Part shown: positions 10,681 to 22,250 of the stretch, piece after piece
Position numbering within the stretch: position 1 is the first letter of the stretch
Layout of the letters: each line of letters begins with the position of its first letter
Assembly (NCBI RefSeq): GCF_000204055.1
Contig: NW_006768810.1
Location: 290,632-354,631 of the forward strand
Direction of reading: 5' to 3'
Source: Melampsora larici-populina 98AG31
Taxonomy: Eukaryota > Basidiomycota > Pucciniomycetes > Pucciniales > Melampsoraceae
DNA: 64,000 nt
Made by a program: the position numbers and the translations under genes
The notes under the pieces: model-generated
Databases searched by the model: none
Told to the model about the DNA's origin: nothing
Seen by the model: the letters and a program-made list of their open reading frames with translations, nothing else

Positions 10681-12521
10681 GATGTGTCACCTGTATAGAA
10701 GTTGACGCTAGAAAGATTTGTTTCTTGTCCTCCTGACGCTAGATTTGGATTAAGCTGAAATTGAGAAACTGAAGTCGCATTGATTTGGATACGTAAGTCT
10801 TCTTGTTGTTTCTTTGAAATAGATACCTTTTGACGCGAAAGATCATCCGCTTTCGAATTAAAATCTTTCGAGATGTGCATGACTTTCACATCTGCATTAG
10901 CTTCTACTAGTCGTGACACACAGTACCTGAATAACGGTCTGACAATTTTGTTTGGACAATGAGAATTGAAGAGATCACAAACTAATTTCGAATCTGAATG
11001 AACGAATATGCGCTTTGCTTTCTGTTTGATACCAAAATCGAATGCACAAATAACTGCTGACAATTCCCCCCAGTAAATGTTCCATGCTGGTGGAGGAAAC
11101 ACTGCAAATCGACCTATTCATGGACCAGGTTCCCAGACGCCAACGCCTGTCATACAAGCATCGGTAAACCAAACCGAATCTGCATCTTGGAGAGTCCATT
11201 GTGTTGATTCTATAAACCTAACACCTTCTGCTTTCTTGAAATAGCTCAATAACCAACGTAAATCTTCTTGATTCTCTTTATTTAGAGGAATTTGTAAATA
11301 CTTTACATATTTTCCACCTATCTTTTCATATAAGCTTTGAAGAGCGAATCGACCCCATGGCATCGAAGTGCATGCCCAAGAAGCATGTCCTAATAATTCT
11401 TGCCACTCTTTCAATTTCCCTTTTGGTTTTGAAACAAAATTTTTGATAGCTTGAGGTAATTTCATTTTCTTATCTTCTTGAAGATACATAATCATCTTAT
11501 TAGAATCCACCATATGACCTATAATTTCTATGACTGGACCATGGATTTGTTTCTTCCAAACCCATGGAATCCCCAGCATATCAAACAAATATAACAGTTT
11601 AGCTTGTGGAGTAGGAATTTTTCGATCTTTAAACATAATGAATTCTTCTCGACCACATACCCCCCAAACATCATCCATCATGTTATTCATTTTCTTGATG
11701 TTGAAGACAAATTCCGCGATCCATAAGACTAAGGAAAAAACTCCACACCAAATATGAGGTGATGCTGAAGAACCAAATGTTAAATTGTAATCGATTCTTT
11801 TCTTGTTCTTAATCCTCATAATTTGACGAAGTTGGTATTGTTTATGAAGAGGGATGATTCTGAAGGCGGTTTCTACATCGGATTTCCAAAGCATGAGTTC
11901 TTGTTTCTCTTTTTTCAAATCAATCAGATACGGAGCAAAATTCTTCAAACTATCATAGGTGACTTCAATGTCATCCTTGTCGATTAAATCATTTGGAGAC
12001 GGTCTTCCCACGCTCATATTTGAACACACGCGCATTTTTACTGAGTCCTTCTTTGATGTCATTAATAATGGGATAACTTTCATACCCGGGAGGAGTGTCG
12101 TGAATTCTTCTGAGTATTGACCTTTATCAATTTCTTCTTGACATTGGATGTCTAAAATTTCTTTGTATGTTTTGCAAGATTCATGATTGGGCCCATCGAT
12201 AACCTCAGATGATGGTAATGCTGAACTTGGCCAAAATCCTTGACGTAATCCTTTCAAAACCGAATCTACGAATGGCCTATTAGGATGTTTCAGAAGAAGA
12301 GTTTCAAGTTTGTCTACTTTAATTGGTGTATTTATCTTAAACAAATAGTGATACTGCTTAAGAGCATAAGCTGCATCAATGTCTTCTTCTAATGACGGTG
12401 CGTCTGGAAATGGTCGAGCTTCTAGACTTGATTCAATCGCTGGAGAACATCCTCGATCATTGATGCCGTCCCAGATGTATCCTCGTAAGAATTTGTGCGA
12501 TGAATCCTTGTCAATAATCAT
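10647..12521 (-). pseudogene. Reverse transcriptase-RNase H of the Ngaro-type element
   Basis: A single frame of 625 codons interrupted only by TGA at 11120-11118. RT motifs run KSDVETAFRIIPL (first Asp), DYNLTFGSSASPHIW and NNMMDDVWG (the YxDD box with Met in place of Tyr). The connection and RNase H domains follow with VWFTDACMTGVGVW, then after the stop WNIYWGELSAVICAFDF, FVHSDSKLVCDLF and a C-terminal KADDLSRQ. The protein copies the element RNA into DNA. The open frame extends a little upstream of Met 12521 to about 12560. The stop falls inside the RNase H domain. Confidence 0.9.
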
Positions 12522-12724
12522 GTCTTCTTGCTTTTTCGAATCACTACATAACTTAACATATTAGTTTCTTATAACTCCGCTAAAGAAAACACATAGAGAA
12601 AACCAACCCAAAGCAAGATTTTTGCTCTACTTCAGGTATGCTCAACTCCTGGGTGTGGCTTTCGACACCCTTTAACGTTCTGAAATTTATTGATTGTTTC
12701 GTGTTAGTTACTGTCATCAACATT

Positions 12725-14191
12725 CTATACTCGATAAAGTGAAATACCAACACATCGGTGCATCCTTGGACATTTGTCATCAAGTTTGCAGTGACCAAGG
12801 TTGTATGCAAAACAGAACTGCTCTTCTTCCCGCATATTCCGAGTATCTTCAACGCCCAAACCACTTTTGTATTTATAATTGTGGTTATAATATAAGGGAG
12901 AATTCTGATTTTTCATAAAGTTCTGATCTCTTTGATTTGATCTCTGACGTGCTGGCCCTTGATATGGTTGAGAACTTGTCGATGCTTCTGGTTGACGAGG
13001 TTTATAAGCATCCGCCATGTACTTCGTCAATAAGGTTGATAAGCACCAATGATCAAAATCTGCAAAAGAAATATAATCTCTCGCTGCGAAATTTCTTCGT
13101 AATGCTGCATCGAAACTTGCCACGCAGATCCAATCTGCCTTTGAACCATCAGACATAAACTGATCTTTGATAAAGTCTGCATATTTGACAAAATCCTCGT
13201 AACAGCTCGGGAAAGCTTCTTGATATGCTTTTTGTAAGATGTCGAAATATTAATGCCATTCTTGAGCATCCATGATGTTTTCTGATAGAGCTTTATTTTG
13301 TAAAGACAAATTTTTATCACGCCCATCCAGAGTAAGAGGAGCAGTATAACCTTTTTGCTTCGCCATATATTCAGCCTTGATTCTTCGTAAATCGATATAT
13401 TCACCTTCCAATAGTTCTTTAGATAAAGTTTTTGGAAAATCTGAAGGTCTAACTGTACGATTGAATCCTTTAACAGCTTGGGTAAGACTTGATTGATAAC
13501 CTTTCTTTGCTTTAGCAAATCTAACAGCTCCTGGTGTATACGAAGCTTCTGAGTTAGGACCTGATTCTGCTCTCGACATCCAGTCCCATTTCTTAGCTTT
13601 TTTAGCTGTCTTAGCATCTGAATCTTCTGATTCGTCGGAATCCACATCTGTCTTCTGGCTCTTCCGATGTTCACTAATTTTCTTTTGAATAAGAGGAGGA
13701 GAAGATTTAGACTGTTGTGATCTATCTTTATATTTATCATTTTCAGCGTCGAGTAAATTTCTGGCTGTTTGAGCCATGTCAATCTCTTTTTGTGTGAGTA
13801 TATGCACATGACTTGGTTGTTGATCTGGACTATGACTTTGTCTTTGTTTATCCAGGACGATGTCCTCTGGAAACGTCGGATTAGTTGCCAGATCAAATAT
13901 GAAGACTGGATCGTCATCTGACATGACCGGTCTAGTCGGTGTTGGACCTTCGTTCCGAAATATTGGCCGTTGATCGGCTTCATCCGTTTTAATAAGTCCT
14001 GCAGCAAATATGGACCATCGTCGGTACCAATTTGGTGCCTTGTAAGGAACGATCTTTGAGAATAATGATTGAATTTCCCCCATAGACGTCCCGTTGGAAC
14101 CACCAGCTTTTTCATATTCAGCGGATAAGGTCTCCAATTGGACCGCCACAGTTCTTGCAGCTTCATAATTGAATGACCCATCATCACTCAT
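12725..14191 (-). pseudogene. Gag-like protein of the Ngaro-type element
   Basis: A 488-codon frame starting MSDDGSFNYEAARTV, with one TAA at 13252-13250. It holds a central Lys/Ser/Glu-rich region (DSDESEDSD), a conserved block with DWICVASFDAALRRNFAARD after the stop, and a Cys/His knuckle near the C-terminus (CFAYNLGHCKLDDKCPRMHRC). These features fit a nucleocapsid-type RNA-binding Gag encoded first in the element, just inside repeat A1. The spacing to the RT gene is about 200 bases. Confidence 0.75.
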
Positions 14192-14274
14192 TTAGGTCTT
14201 TAATAACGGTTTTTTAGAGAAATTTTTTAGAGAAATCTTCTAGAGTTTCTTAATAATTCTTATAGTTTGATCTC

Positions 14275-14496
14275 GATTTTATAATACTTTGATAGATGAC
14301 TAGAAGAAATTCGAGTTGGTGATGAGATTCGATGAGAATGGGAATGGAGGAAAGTTGAACGATAGTGGTCAACAGATATGATGTCATATCTGTGTGATGC
14401 AAAACAAGATTAGCGAAAAGTCCGACCCGTTAGAACAATTACATGTATCCAACTTTCCCCATTCCACTTTGTTAATAACGAGTTACCAACGTCGAG
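14275..14496 (-). repeat. Split direct repeat A1 (outer 5' end)
   Basis: This is the 5' terminal repeat of the retrotransposon, 222 bp, nearly identical to A2. Its outer end at 14496 meets F-box coding sequence directly. It probably carries the promoter. Confidence 0.9.
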
Positions 14497-14665
14497 TCAT
14501 CTTACTCATCGATTAACATCAGATGAAATGTTGGTTTGTATATTTTTTTCTCTGATCACACAAATATCTTGAAAGGAAGAGTTTATAAAGAGTTTATACT
14601 GATTTCTTTACTTTTTTTATCAGCAATTAGATCTTGATCTCAATGGACCAATGGAAAGAAGTTAG
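14497..14665 (+). pseudogene. F-box family gene remnant, 3' part
   Basis: Just outside the Ngaro-type element the frame reads HLTHRLTSDEML, then a GTTTGT donor at 14534. A 90-nt intron ends in TTATCAG at 14623. The last exon 14624-14665 encodes QLDLDLNGPMERS and a stop. The same small last exon and intron position occur in the copies at 15369 and 20046, which confirms the splice structure. The 5' part is at 8560-8632. Confidence 0.75.
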
Positions 14666-14699
14666 ATTCAATTGTAGATACACCTACAATTCAGGATCC

Positions 14700-15010
14700 T
14701 CTACTCTCAACATTTCATACATTCTTTTTTTTTGATGATAGTCAATTGTCATCTTGCTAGTTACATTTTTGTCTCTTTATGTTTTGTTTTTATTTCCACT
14801 GCAACCTTACCTATCTCCAAATATTCAAGTCTACCTTACCTTTACTGGAGTACCAGAGGTGGCCTGCTTCCCTTGTGATCAGTGACACACCACTTTGAAT
14901 CTCTTTTCAAATACAGCTCTTCCACTTAAGATTGCCGTTACCAGATGTGCAAGGAAGATTGTTTGCTCAAAGAGAAAATTCCAGCTCAGGTTGCAACTTG
15001 TACCTATCTG
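14700..15010. repeat. F-box 3' flank, duplicated at 25085-25400
   Basis: The sequence containing AGAGGTGGCCTGCTTCC, GTGATCAGTGACAC and CAAAGAGAAAATT recurs with about 80 percent similarity after the F-box pseudogene at 25085-25400. It shows that the duplication unit included downstream DNA. Confidence 0.7.
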
Positions 15011-15318
15011 CGAGTTCACCGATCCTTGAGATCTTCGCTCTTGGGGCAGCCTAAGTAAAAGAAAGTCAGGGCTCGCTCGCTGCTGGGAGGGCCTCTTGAA
15101 TTTTGGGCCGGATGATCAACGAGGACCGAAGTGCTCAAACCTAAATTCGGGGCTATTCGGGGATTCAGAAAATTGACCTTCCCTCATCCAAATACCCAAC
15201 ATCAACGATCAAAAAGCAACATAAAGATTGGATTTCATCTCGAACAGGCTAACACGACATTTTGATATCGGACTTCAACAATATCTTACTGATAGGTGGA
15301 CATTCAAATCGCTCGGAT

Positions 15319-15326
15319 TATAAAAA
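15319..15326 (+). promoter_or_regulatory. TATA-like box of the F-box gene
   Basis: TATAAAAA stands 43-50 bases before the ATG at 15369, in the expected place for a core promoter. The stretch 15011-15318 has no other recognised feature. Confidence 0.45.
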
Positions 15327-15368
15327 TCAAAAATCACCTCATCAAACGAAAACAAGAACAAAGATACA

Positions 15369-16700
15369 ATGAACAAGATTGATCAATTACCATTAGAGAT
15401 TTTTAATCAAATCTTAACCGAATTTGTGAATGATTTGTTTACTATACCCACGGGATATGGAGCTCCTGCTACGAGGCCTTATTTTAATGTTGATTCATAT
15501 ACGAAGATAATCAACTTGAGATTAGTATCTAAAGCTTGGTCTAAAGCTGTTATACAATTTTATTTCGAAACACTAGAGATACTTGATTCGGGTTATGCAG
15601 AAAAAATTATCAATAACTGGAACAAGGATTTATTTGCACCTGATTTTCAATGTCCTGTTAGAAGACTCAGCATTTTTGAACTCGGGCATTCACACGCAGA
15701 GCGATGTGAGGAGCCGTCAGAAAAACCTGATTCATGTTGGCCTAGGATCGAGCAAATAGCAAGGTTAATTGAATTGCTGGGCGAAAACTTGGAGACATTG
15801 GTCATTAAGCTTAGATGTTGCTTCAAAGTTTCTCCTGATTTGATCAAAGCCATCAAGACCATCGAAAATTTGAAATCATTAACAATTACATTTCAATATG
15901 ACACACCAGATGGAACATACGATCTGCATTCATTATCAGGATTATTCTCAGCAATTCCGAATCTTGAACGTTTAACACTTCCGTGTAATTCATCCGAACT
16001 TTTGGACGTCAAACCACCAGCTCTATCGAATTTGAAATACTTTTCTCTCACTCGTGGTCAAAATTTGAAAGCGATTTCTAAGATCACTGAAGCTTCAAAA
16101 AACTCATTAAAATTTATTGAATTCAATTTTATGGAACAGGTTAAAGGTTTACAGCAAGTTTTAGAGCCCGTCAAAGATACAGTAGAAGGTCTCTTTGCAC
16201 AGTGGATCACTGGACAATTTAACCAAAGTCTTACAGGTTTAAATTTTTCAAAATTACGAGTTATTGCAACTCATTATATGCCTTATCCCTCGGTCCCCAT
16301 GTCAGACCTTAGTTGGTTGGAAGTTCCAATGTTCAAGAACGTCAGAACAATTATCACAGATCTAGATCGCGGTCAGGAGTATTGGAAACATGCTTTGAAA
16401 TTGGGCAGAGTAGATGTTTTGAAGAAGGTACCTAATCTCAAACACATGGTCTTCACTACATATGTCAGATTTCTAAAAGAAGGAATTCAACCCGAATTGA
16501 TTGAAGCATTCAAATATCACGGAGTTCAATGTCATCTCTTTGAAACATTAACATCAGATGAAATCTTGGTTAGTGTTTCTTTGTTTGATGACACAAAAAC
16601 TTCGATAGGCAAAGTGGTCAAAAACTTTGTACTGATTATTTTGATTATTGAATAGAAATTGGATCTTGAACTGAATGGGCCAATGGAAATAAGTCATTAG
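15369..16700 (+). CDS. F-box/leucine-rich-repeat-like protein
   Basis: Spliced model: 15369-16568 joined to 16656-16700, 414 residues. The N-terminus IDQLPLEIFNQILTEFV is an F-box (Skp1-binding), its second half continuing after an insertion with LRLVSKAWSKAVIQFYF. Irregular leucine-rich segments follow (LETLVIKLRCCFKVSP, LSGLFSAIPNLERLTLP, VPNLKHMVFTTYV). The intron 16569-16655 (GTTAGT...TAG, 87 nt) is a multiple of three and has no internal stop before its final TAG. Unspliced mRNA would therefore give a protein with 28 different terminal residues instead of KLDLELNGPMEISH. The two neighbouring copies conserve intron and last exon. F-box proteins select substrates for SCF ubiquitin ligases. 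The substrate is unknown. Confidence 0.85.
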
Positions 16701-17294
16701 ATCCACTTGTGAACGTCCCTTCAATTTGAAATTTTCTTGTTTAGCAATGTTGGTTCTACTTTTTGTCATCTCCTCTGCCAAATTTGGTTTGTCAAATGAT
16801 GTAAGTATAATTTGATCCAACTAGAGCCCTGAACTAGTGTTAAAAACAAACAGAAGATGAGTAATTGTTTCTTTTGTCTTGGATTCAACAAGTGAGACAG
16901 GGGAAAAATAGACCTTGAGCCTGAAGTGCACAAAAATTACTGCAGGCCTTTCCTTTGTATAATAATTTTTTTCTTTTACAGCAACCAAACCTTTTTAAAA
17001 CTACAAGTATTAACTTATCAATCTGAGATCCAATTCCAGGTACAATTTTCTTTGTTGAACCTTGGAGAGGTTCAGGTTAGTTTTTTTGGATTTTGTTTCC
17101 CAAAATGTGTGTCACATTCTAGGACATCTGAGCACAAGACTTGCAGAATCAAGTATGCTTGGTTTTTTACTCACATCTGATTGAAATTTTGCTTGGATTC
17201 TCAACCTGAGCCCCTCAATGTTGAGAATATTCATGCAAGTATTTCCTTTTCATAAAATTAATCACTATTTATTATTTGTCTTAAGACTTTTTTC
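16701..17294. other. F-box 3' flank, no gene
   Basis: AT-rich sequence downstream of the F-box gene. No conserved ORF. Confidence 0.4.
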
Positions 17295-17876
17295 CTAGAG
17301 GTCTTCAAACTTGACAAAGTCCCTTGCCAAAGACTCAAGGCTTGAACAAGGGACTTGCCACCAAGAAGGAAATTGTTGCCTGAGAAGTGAGCTGTATCTG
17401 CTCAAAAATTTCTACATCACTTTATTTTTTTATCCCTTGAGAAACAATATTGGATGCAGAAGACAAAGATAAGAGTAAGATCTTATCACATATGCACCAA
17501 TTGCAACCTCCTTTGTATCTTTCTGGAAAGTGGCATGTTTGTGTGATTAATGATAAATCAATTTCACCTGTTGGTAAGAAATACAGGCTCCCTCACCAGT
17601 TAGAAGAAGAAAAAAGACTTGTTGTTTATCACCCACTAGCAGGTGTTTCAAACAAGATATGGCTCAGCTTTTAGTTGTAATGTATGCAATGGACATTTGT
17701 TGTCCTACTTTTATTTTACCTGGAGCTTTATTTATTTATAAACAAAACAGGGATGTTGAAGTAGCAATATTTGAGCAAATCAAGCTCACTTCTCAGGCAA
17801 GGATCTTTTTTTTAGCAGTGAGGCCCTTGCTCAAGCCTTGGGCCTTTGGTTAGGGACTTTGTTAAATTTGGGAGGT
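17295..17876. mobile_element. Foldback element (about 580 bp)
   Basis: The arm 17295-17420 (CTTGACAAAGTCCCTTGCC...AAGTGAGCT) is the inverted counterpart of 17760-17876 (AGCTCACTTCTCAGGCAAGG...GGGACTTTGTTAAATT). The small ORF at 17450-17674 inside it resembles no known protein. A related partial copy lies at 31225-31400. The target duplication was not found. Confidence 0.6.
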
Positions 17877-17944
17877 ATGTACTTAACCATTTCAAGGATG
17901 TTTTTGTCCTTACTCTTCTGGCAGTGACAGGGTAACTTTCCCCC

Positions 17945-18625
17945 TCAAGGCATGCTCTGGAACCAAATATCTGGCAGATACTGGCCAGAGCATCTGTTGG
18001 AGTTGGATGTCAAAAAGGCCTTTGATATCATATGGTGACCAGATAATCTGCTGGTTTGGATGTCAGAATGGCCCAAACAGGCCCCTGGATAGCTCCTATT
18101 GAAGGTACCGACCAAAAAGGTATTTTTTTGGTTTGAATTTTTCTTGATGTTAGGGACAAAAAAAGTATGTTTTTACCCTGTTGGCATCAGATCATGGCAA
18201 CCTTGGAGGAATTAATGCAAGATTTCCTAACTTTTCCTTGGCTAGCTTTGCATGTTAGGGACTTGCAAGGTTTTTTTGGCATTATTTGTGATTTTTTTTT
18301 GCAAATGTTACCTACAAAAGGGGTATTCTTGGCCCCCCAAACCCTTAAATTCAGGTATGAATAACTGAAGTTTTGAGTTTTTTTTGTTGATATGCTCCAT
18401 AGGAGCTATCTGGGCGCCTTCCAGAACACCGGATACGACTGTTTAAGCGTGTTGTCAGAGACCCAGACACAGTTTTTCTGCCAAGATGCCAGATGAAGCA
18501 TCTGTCGGATCCGGATACCACAAAGGCCTGTGGAATCATCCAGTGGCCACATAACCCACCAGTTTGGTTGTTGGAATGAGCTGAACATACCAGATACCGG
18601 CTGGAGCACACCTTGATTGCCCCCT
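17945..18625. mobile_element. Foldback element with a nested 340-bp MITE
   Basis: The outer ends CAAGGCATGCTCTGG (about 17945) and its imperfect inverse near 18595-18625 enclose two direct repeats (17985-18075 and 18505-18590, CATCTGTTGGAGTTGG-like). Between these sits a MITE at 18078-18418 with ends CAGGCCCCTGGATAGCTCCT and AGGAGCTATCTGGGCG. The same MITE recurs, inverted, at 26891-27225. Confidence 0.6.
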
Positions 18626-19411
18626 AGTAATTTCTATTTGGCGGAAATTGAAATTTCTTTGAAGTTTTTAATTTTTGATTCTTTGACTCATTGAGCAAAA
18701 CCTCAACTTGACAAAGCCCTCTCTGCGTGGCTGCATGCGCAGCCATGGGCTTGTGACAAATTGTGGATTCCTGGGGTGAGGACCACAAGGATTAGGTGTC
18801 CTTAAGTAATTTTTTGGTTTTCTGCTTCCTTCATTGACAAGCATCACTTTACCGCGCAAGGAAAGTTGTTCTTAGTCATTTTCTACATGTGTATCTCTTC
18901 TAATCAAGAGGGCAAAATCACTCCATCATGCTGTTCATGAGGCAGGTTTCCAAGCCTTATGTCCAACATGTAAAGGGGCATACATTCAAATCAACAATAC
19001 AGATGTGTTGTAAGAATCTTTGCACCACTTTTTTGGCTGCATTATTCAGAGTGCCTATCATCTTAGGCTACAAGATCATGTAAAAAGTTGTTTTGGTCAA
19101 CTTTGCTTGCAGAGTAAGGTGAAGTTTGCTTATGAGGGAAGCCTAAAAATGAGAAAAAGTACTCAAGTACACTTAATCCTTGTAATATAGTCCTCACGTC
19201 AAGAATTCACTATCAGTCATAAGCCAGCATAAGCCCCTCTGTGAGGGCGCGGACACTTTGTTTAAGCTAAAGCAAAACAGCATTTGGTTAAAAAATCCTT
19301 TGCCCACCCGATGTCTCGGACCTGTGTCAGGTAAGGCTGTGATTATCAGACCAGGGCCAGCCAAGCCATATGAGCGGTTTGGACCCCACAAAATTGAGAG
19401 CATGCAGCTTT
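18626..19411. other. No gene recognised
   Basis: The sequence shows no ORF with family similarity and no clear repeat structure. Confidence 0.35.
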
Positions 19412-19905
19412 GGAGTCAGGTTGGGGGCGCAAAAAAAAACGCGCCAAGGCGCAAGGCGTGCCCAAAGATTTCAAAAATTGGGTAGGCGCGCCTAAAAACC
19501 TGTATGCCTTATAGTGAGAAAGCAAACCTGTTCCTCATCATCAACCCAATCATTCCAATGCCAAAAATCAAAAAATTGAGTAATAGTGCTCATCAACCAG
19601 CCCTGCAAAGCAAATGGATTCCCCCCTCAAGCAGCTGCGGTGTTTGTTGGACTGGATTTCTCATCACCAAAGAGCATGATCATTCAGCTGGGCAACAAGA
19701 AGCCAAATGTGAGTGTGGAACCCCAATGACATTTGACTGATTGTCTTGTTTTCATTACGTGTGCTATGCTGGAATACAACCTTTTTTTTTGTTTTTCACA
19801 TTTTTTTTTTGTATTTTTTGCACTGTGAGGATGCACCTATTCTTTCAAACAACGCGCCAGGGTGCCCCTTTTTTTAGAGCCACACCCCAACCTGACTTTG
19901 GAGAA
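19412..19905. repeat. Weak foldback element
   Basis: GGAGTCAGGTTGGGGGCGC near 19413 and the inverse of CCCCAACCTGACTTTGG near 19890 form imperfect terminal arms. Both arms contain GCGCC-rich runs. No target duplication was established. Confidence 0.4.
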
Positions 19906-21404
19906 CACCAGTGACATGAAGGCTCTCCCTCGATTGCATCTTGATCAAACGAACATGAAATCTTCAATGACTTTTGCCACGAGGATAATCAAATTGTTTA
20001 CGTTTCATTGAATCACTGCCGAAGAAATATAACCAGGAAGATAAAATGAACCAAACCAATTGATTACCATTTGAGATCTTGAATCAAATCTTAACAGAAT
20101 TTGTCAACAGATTGAAGACTTTCCGCGGATCACCTGGACAAACCGCATTGAAACATTACCTTGATAATTCATCATATACAAAACTAATCAACTTGAGACT
20201 GGTATCCAAAACTTGGTCTAAAGCTGTTATGCAATTTTATTTTGAAACCATCAAGATGGATTGGAGACGTGCAAAAATCCTTATTCATAATTGGAATGAT
20301 GATCTATTTGCACATCATTTTTGATGTCCTGTTAGAAGACTATGGATGAACTTTGGCATACACATGCAGAGGGATGTCAGACGGTGTCCAAAACACATGG
20401 CTTGAAACGGTGTTCTAGTACAATCGATCAAGTAGCAAGATTGATCAAATTACTAGGTATAAACTTGCAGACGTGGGAAATTTGCCTTGAGTGTTGTTTG
20501 AAAGTTTCTCCTGAATTGATTGAAGCTATCAAGACTATTGGAGATTTAAAATCTCTATCAATTTCATTTCGGTTTGGACTACGGCGTACGTATAGACTCA
20601 TACTGACATATAAACATGACATGGGTTAAACTTGTATTTTTTCCATGTCATGTTTAGTCAAAATTCATCCCTGAGCCAAAAACCGTACGGCATGACTCAT
20701 ACCAACACACATCGACATGGATTTTTGTTTTCCAAATCCCGTGTTGTAACATGAGTCATCTTGTACATCATACCATCCGGGAAGTGCCATACCAACACAA
20801 CATGACACCAAATGTAACTGTCTCTATAATCAATTCAATTTTTTGAGTACATATTTCCTTTTCATCTTTCATAACACAACAGAATCAAACAAAGCAACAA
20901 AATGAATTCACAACCACAAATTGGATTATATTAATTTAGTATACTAGGATTGATGACCAAAGATCAATAAGAAATGATAAAAGCTGTTGAAGAAGTATCA
21001 ATTCTATAGCATATCATGTTTCTTGCAGTTCTCTTGATCAATCACTTGTGAGAGCTGATAATTCACAGAATTGCTCATTTTAATACAACAAAAGTAGTCA
21101 AATCCATCTTACCTTTTGACTTGTTGAAAAACTTGCTTCCTCTGGCTATGTAGACAATCATCAACTTTAAAATCTCAATGTTTTTAGGCCCTTGCTATTT
21201 GCAGCCCACACAAAATCCATGTAGGCGCTGCCAAAACAGCACCTACATGAAGGTTTCCCACGAAAAAGCGCCTACATTTATGATGTAGGCGCTTTTTCCT
21301 TTTTCAAATGACGCCTACAGGCTGAAAAACCAATGTAGGTGTCATTTGTGTACGCCTACATTCTAAAAATAAAATGTAGGCGTAAATTTGAAGTGCCTAC
21401 ATTA

Positions 21405-21684
21405 GGGGGGCTCAAGTCAAAAAAATTTACTACTTTTATCATAAAAAACTTTTCCCAATTTCATAAAATTTACGCAAAATTTTATGAAATTGGGAAATGT
21501 TATACGACATCCCAAATTTTTTTAAGCAGCAAATTTGCGTAAATTTACTGCTCAGAAGGAGATCCGGAAGAAATTTTTACGGTCCTTTTTTACAAATTGG
21601 GAAAAGTTTTTACAGCACGGTACCATAAAAAACTTTCCCCAATTTTTTAAGAAAAGGTTGCAAATATTTTGACTTGAGCCCCCT
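21405..21684. mobile_element. TA-flanked MITE, GGGGGCTCAAGTC ends
   Basis: Inverted ends GGGGGGCTCAAGTCAAAA and TTTTGACTTGAGCCCCC lie between TA dinucleotides, with TTTTCCCAATTT-type inner arms. TA duplication suggests Tc1/mariner-type mobilisation (Stowaway-like). Confidence 0.65.
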
Positions 21685-21783
21685 TATTGTTTAGGTGTCA
21701 CGAAAATGTGCCTACATCTTTTTTTTGACTGTAGGCGTAATTTTTGTGCGCCTACATATTTTAATACCAACACCCTTATAATA

Positions 21784-21987
21784 GGGGGTTTCAAGTTTGT
21801 TTATTTTTTGCGCAAAATTTACAAATTTGGACAAGTTGTTTGTAAAAAAATTATGCGTAAAACCAAGGTATTTTTAATTCGGGACACCTAAAAAGGTGTC
21901 CCGCATCGCAAATTTACGCATAGTTTACAACAACAGGTAAGTTGTTGTAGCATAAAAATACGTAAAAATCTTCAACTTGAAACCCCC
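21784..21987. mobile_element. TA-flanked MITE, GGGGGTTTCAAG ends (copy 1)
   Basis: 204 bp between TA dinucleotides, ends GGGGGTTTCAAGTT and AACTTGAAACCCCC. Its interior (GACAAGTTGTTTGTAAA..., GGGACACCT) matches 33340-33531 in the opposite orientation, so it is a dispersed family. Confidence 0.8.
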
Positions 21988-22250
21988 TAATTCAATACCA
22001 ACACCCTTATAATTTAATTCCAACACCCTTATAATTAATTATAAGACCCTTATAATTTTATAATCAAATGAGCACTCTTACATTTAATACCCTTATCATT
22101 TAATACCAACACCCTTATAATTAATCTCACCACCCTTATAATTAATCTCACCACCCTTCTAATCAATCTCACCACCCTTATAATTAATCTCACCACCCTT
22201 ATAATTTAATACCAAACCCTTATATATGAATACCAGAACCCTTATAGATT
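21988..22250. repeat. Minisatellite of about 22-bp units
   Basis: Units of the form AATCTCACCACCCTTATAATT and ATACCAACACCCTTATAATT repeat about ten times with small changes, in the centre of the foldback element. Confidence 0.8.

Larger units (their letters stand above)
8633..14496 (-). mobile_element. Ngaro/PAT-type tyrosine-recombinase retrotransposon
   Basis: Read on the minus strand the order is repeat A1 (14496-14275), gag, RT-RNase H, tyrosine recombinase, B1 (9396-9274), A2 (9273-9052), B2 (8755-8633). This split-direct-repeat layout is diagnostic of PAT/Ngaro-like members of the DIRS order. The A copies differ at about 3 of 222 positions and the B copies at about 1 of 123, so the insertion is young. 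There is no target-site duplication, as expected for recombinase integration. No methyltransferase ORF is present, which favours Ngaro over DIRS or PAT. Each of the three ORFs carries one stop, so this copy should depend on proteins supplied in trans. Confidence 0.9.
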
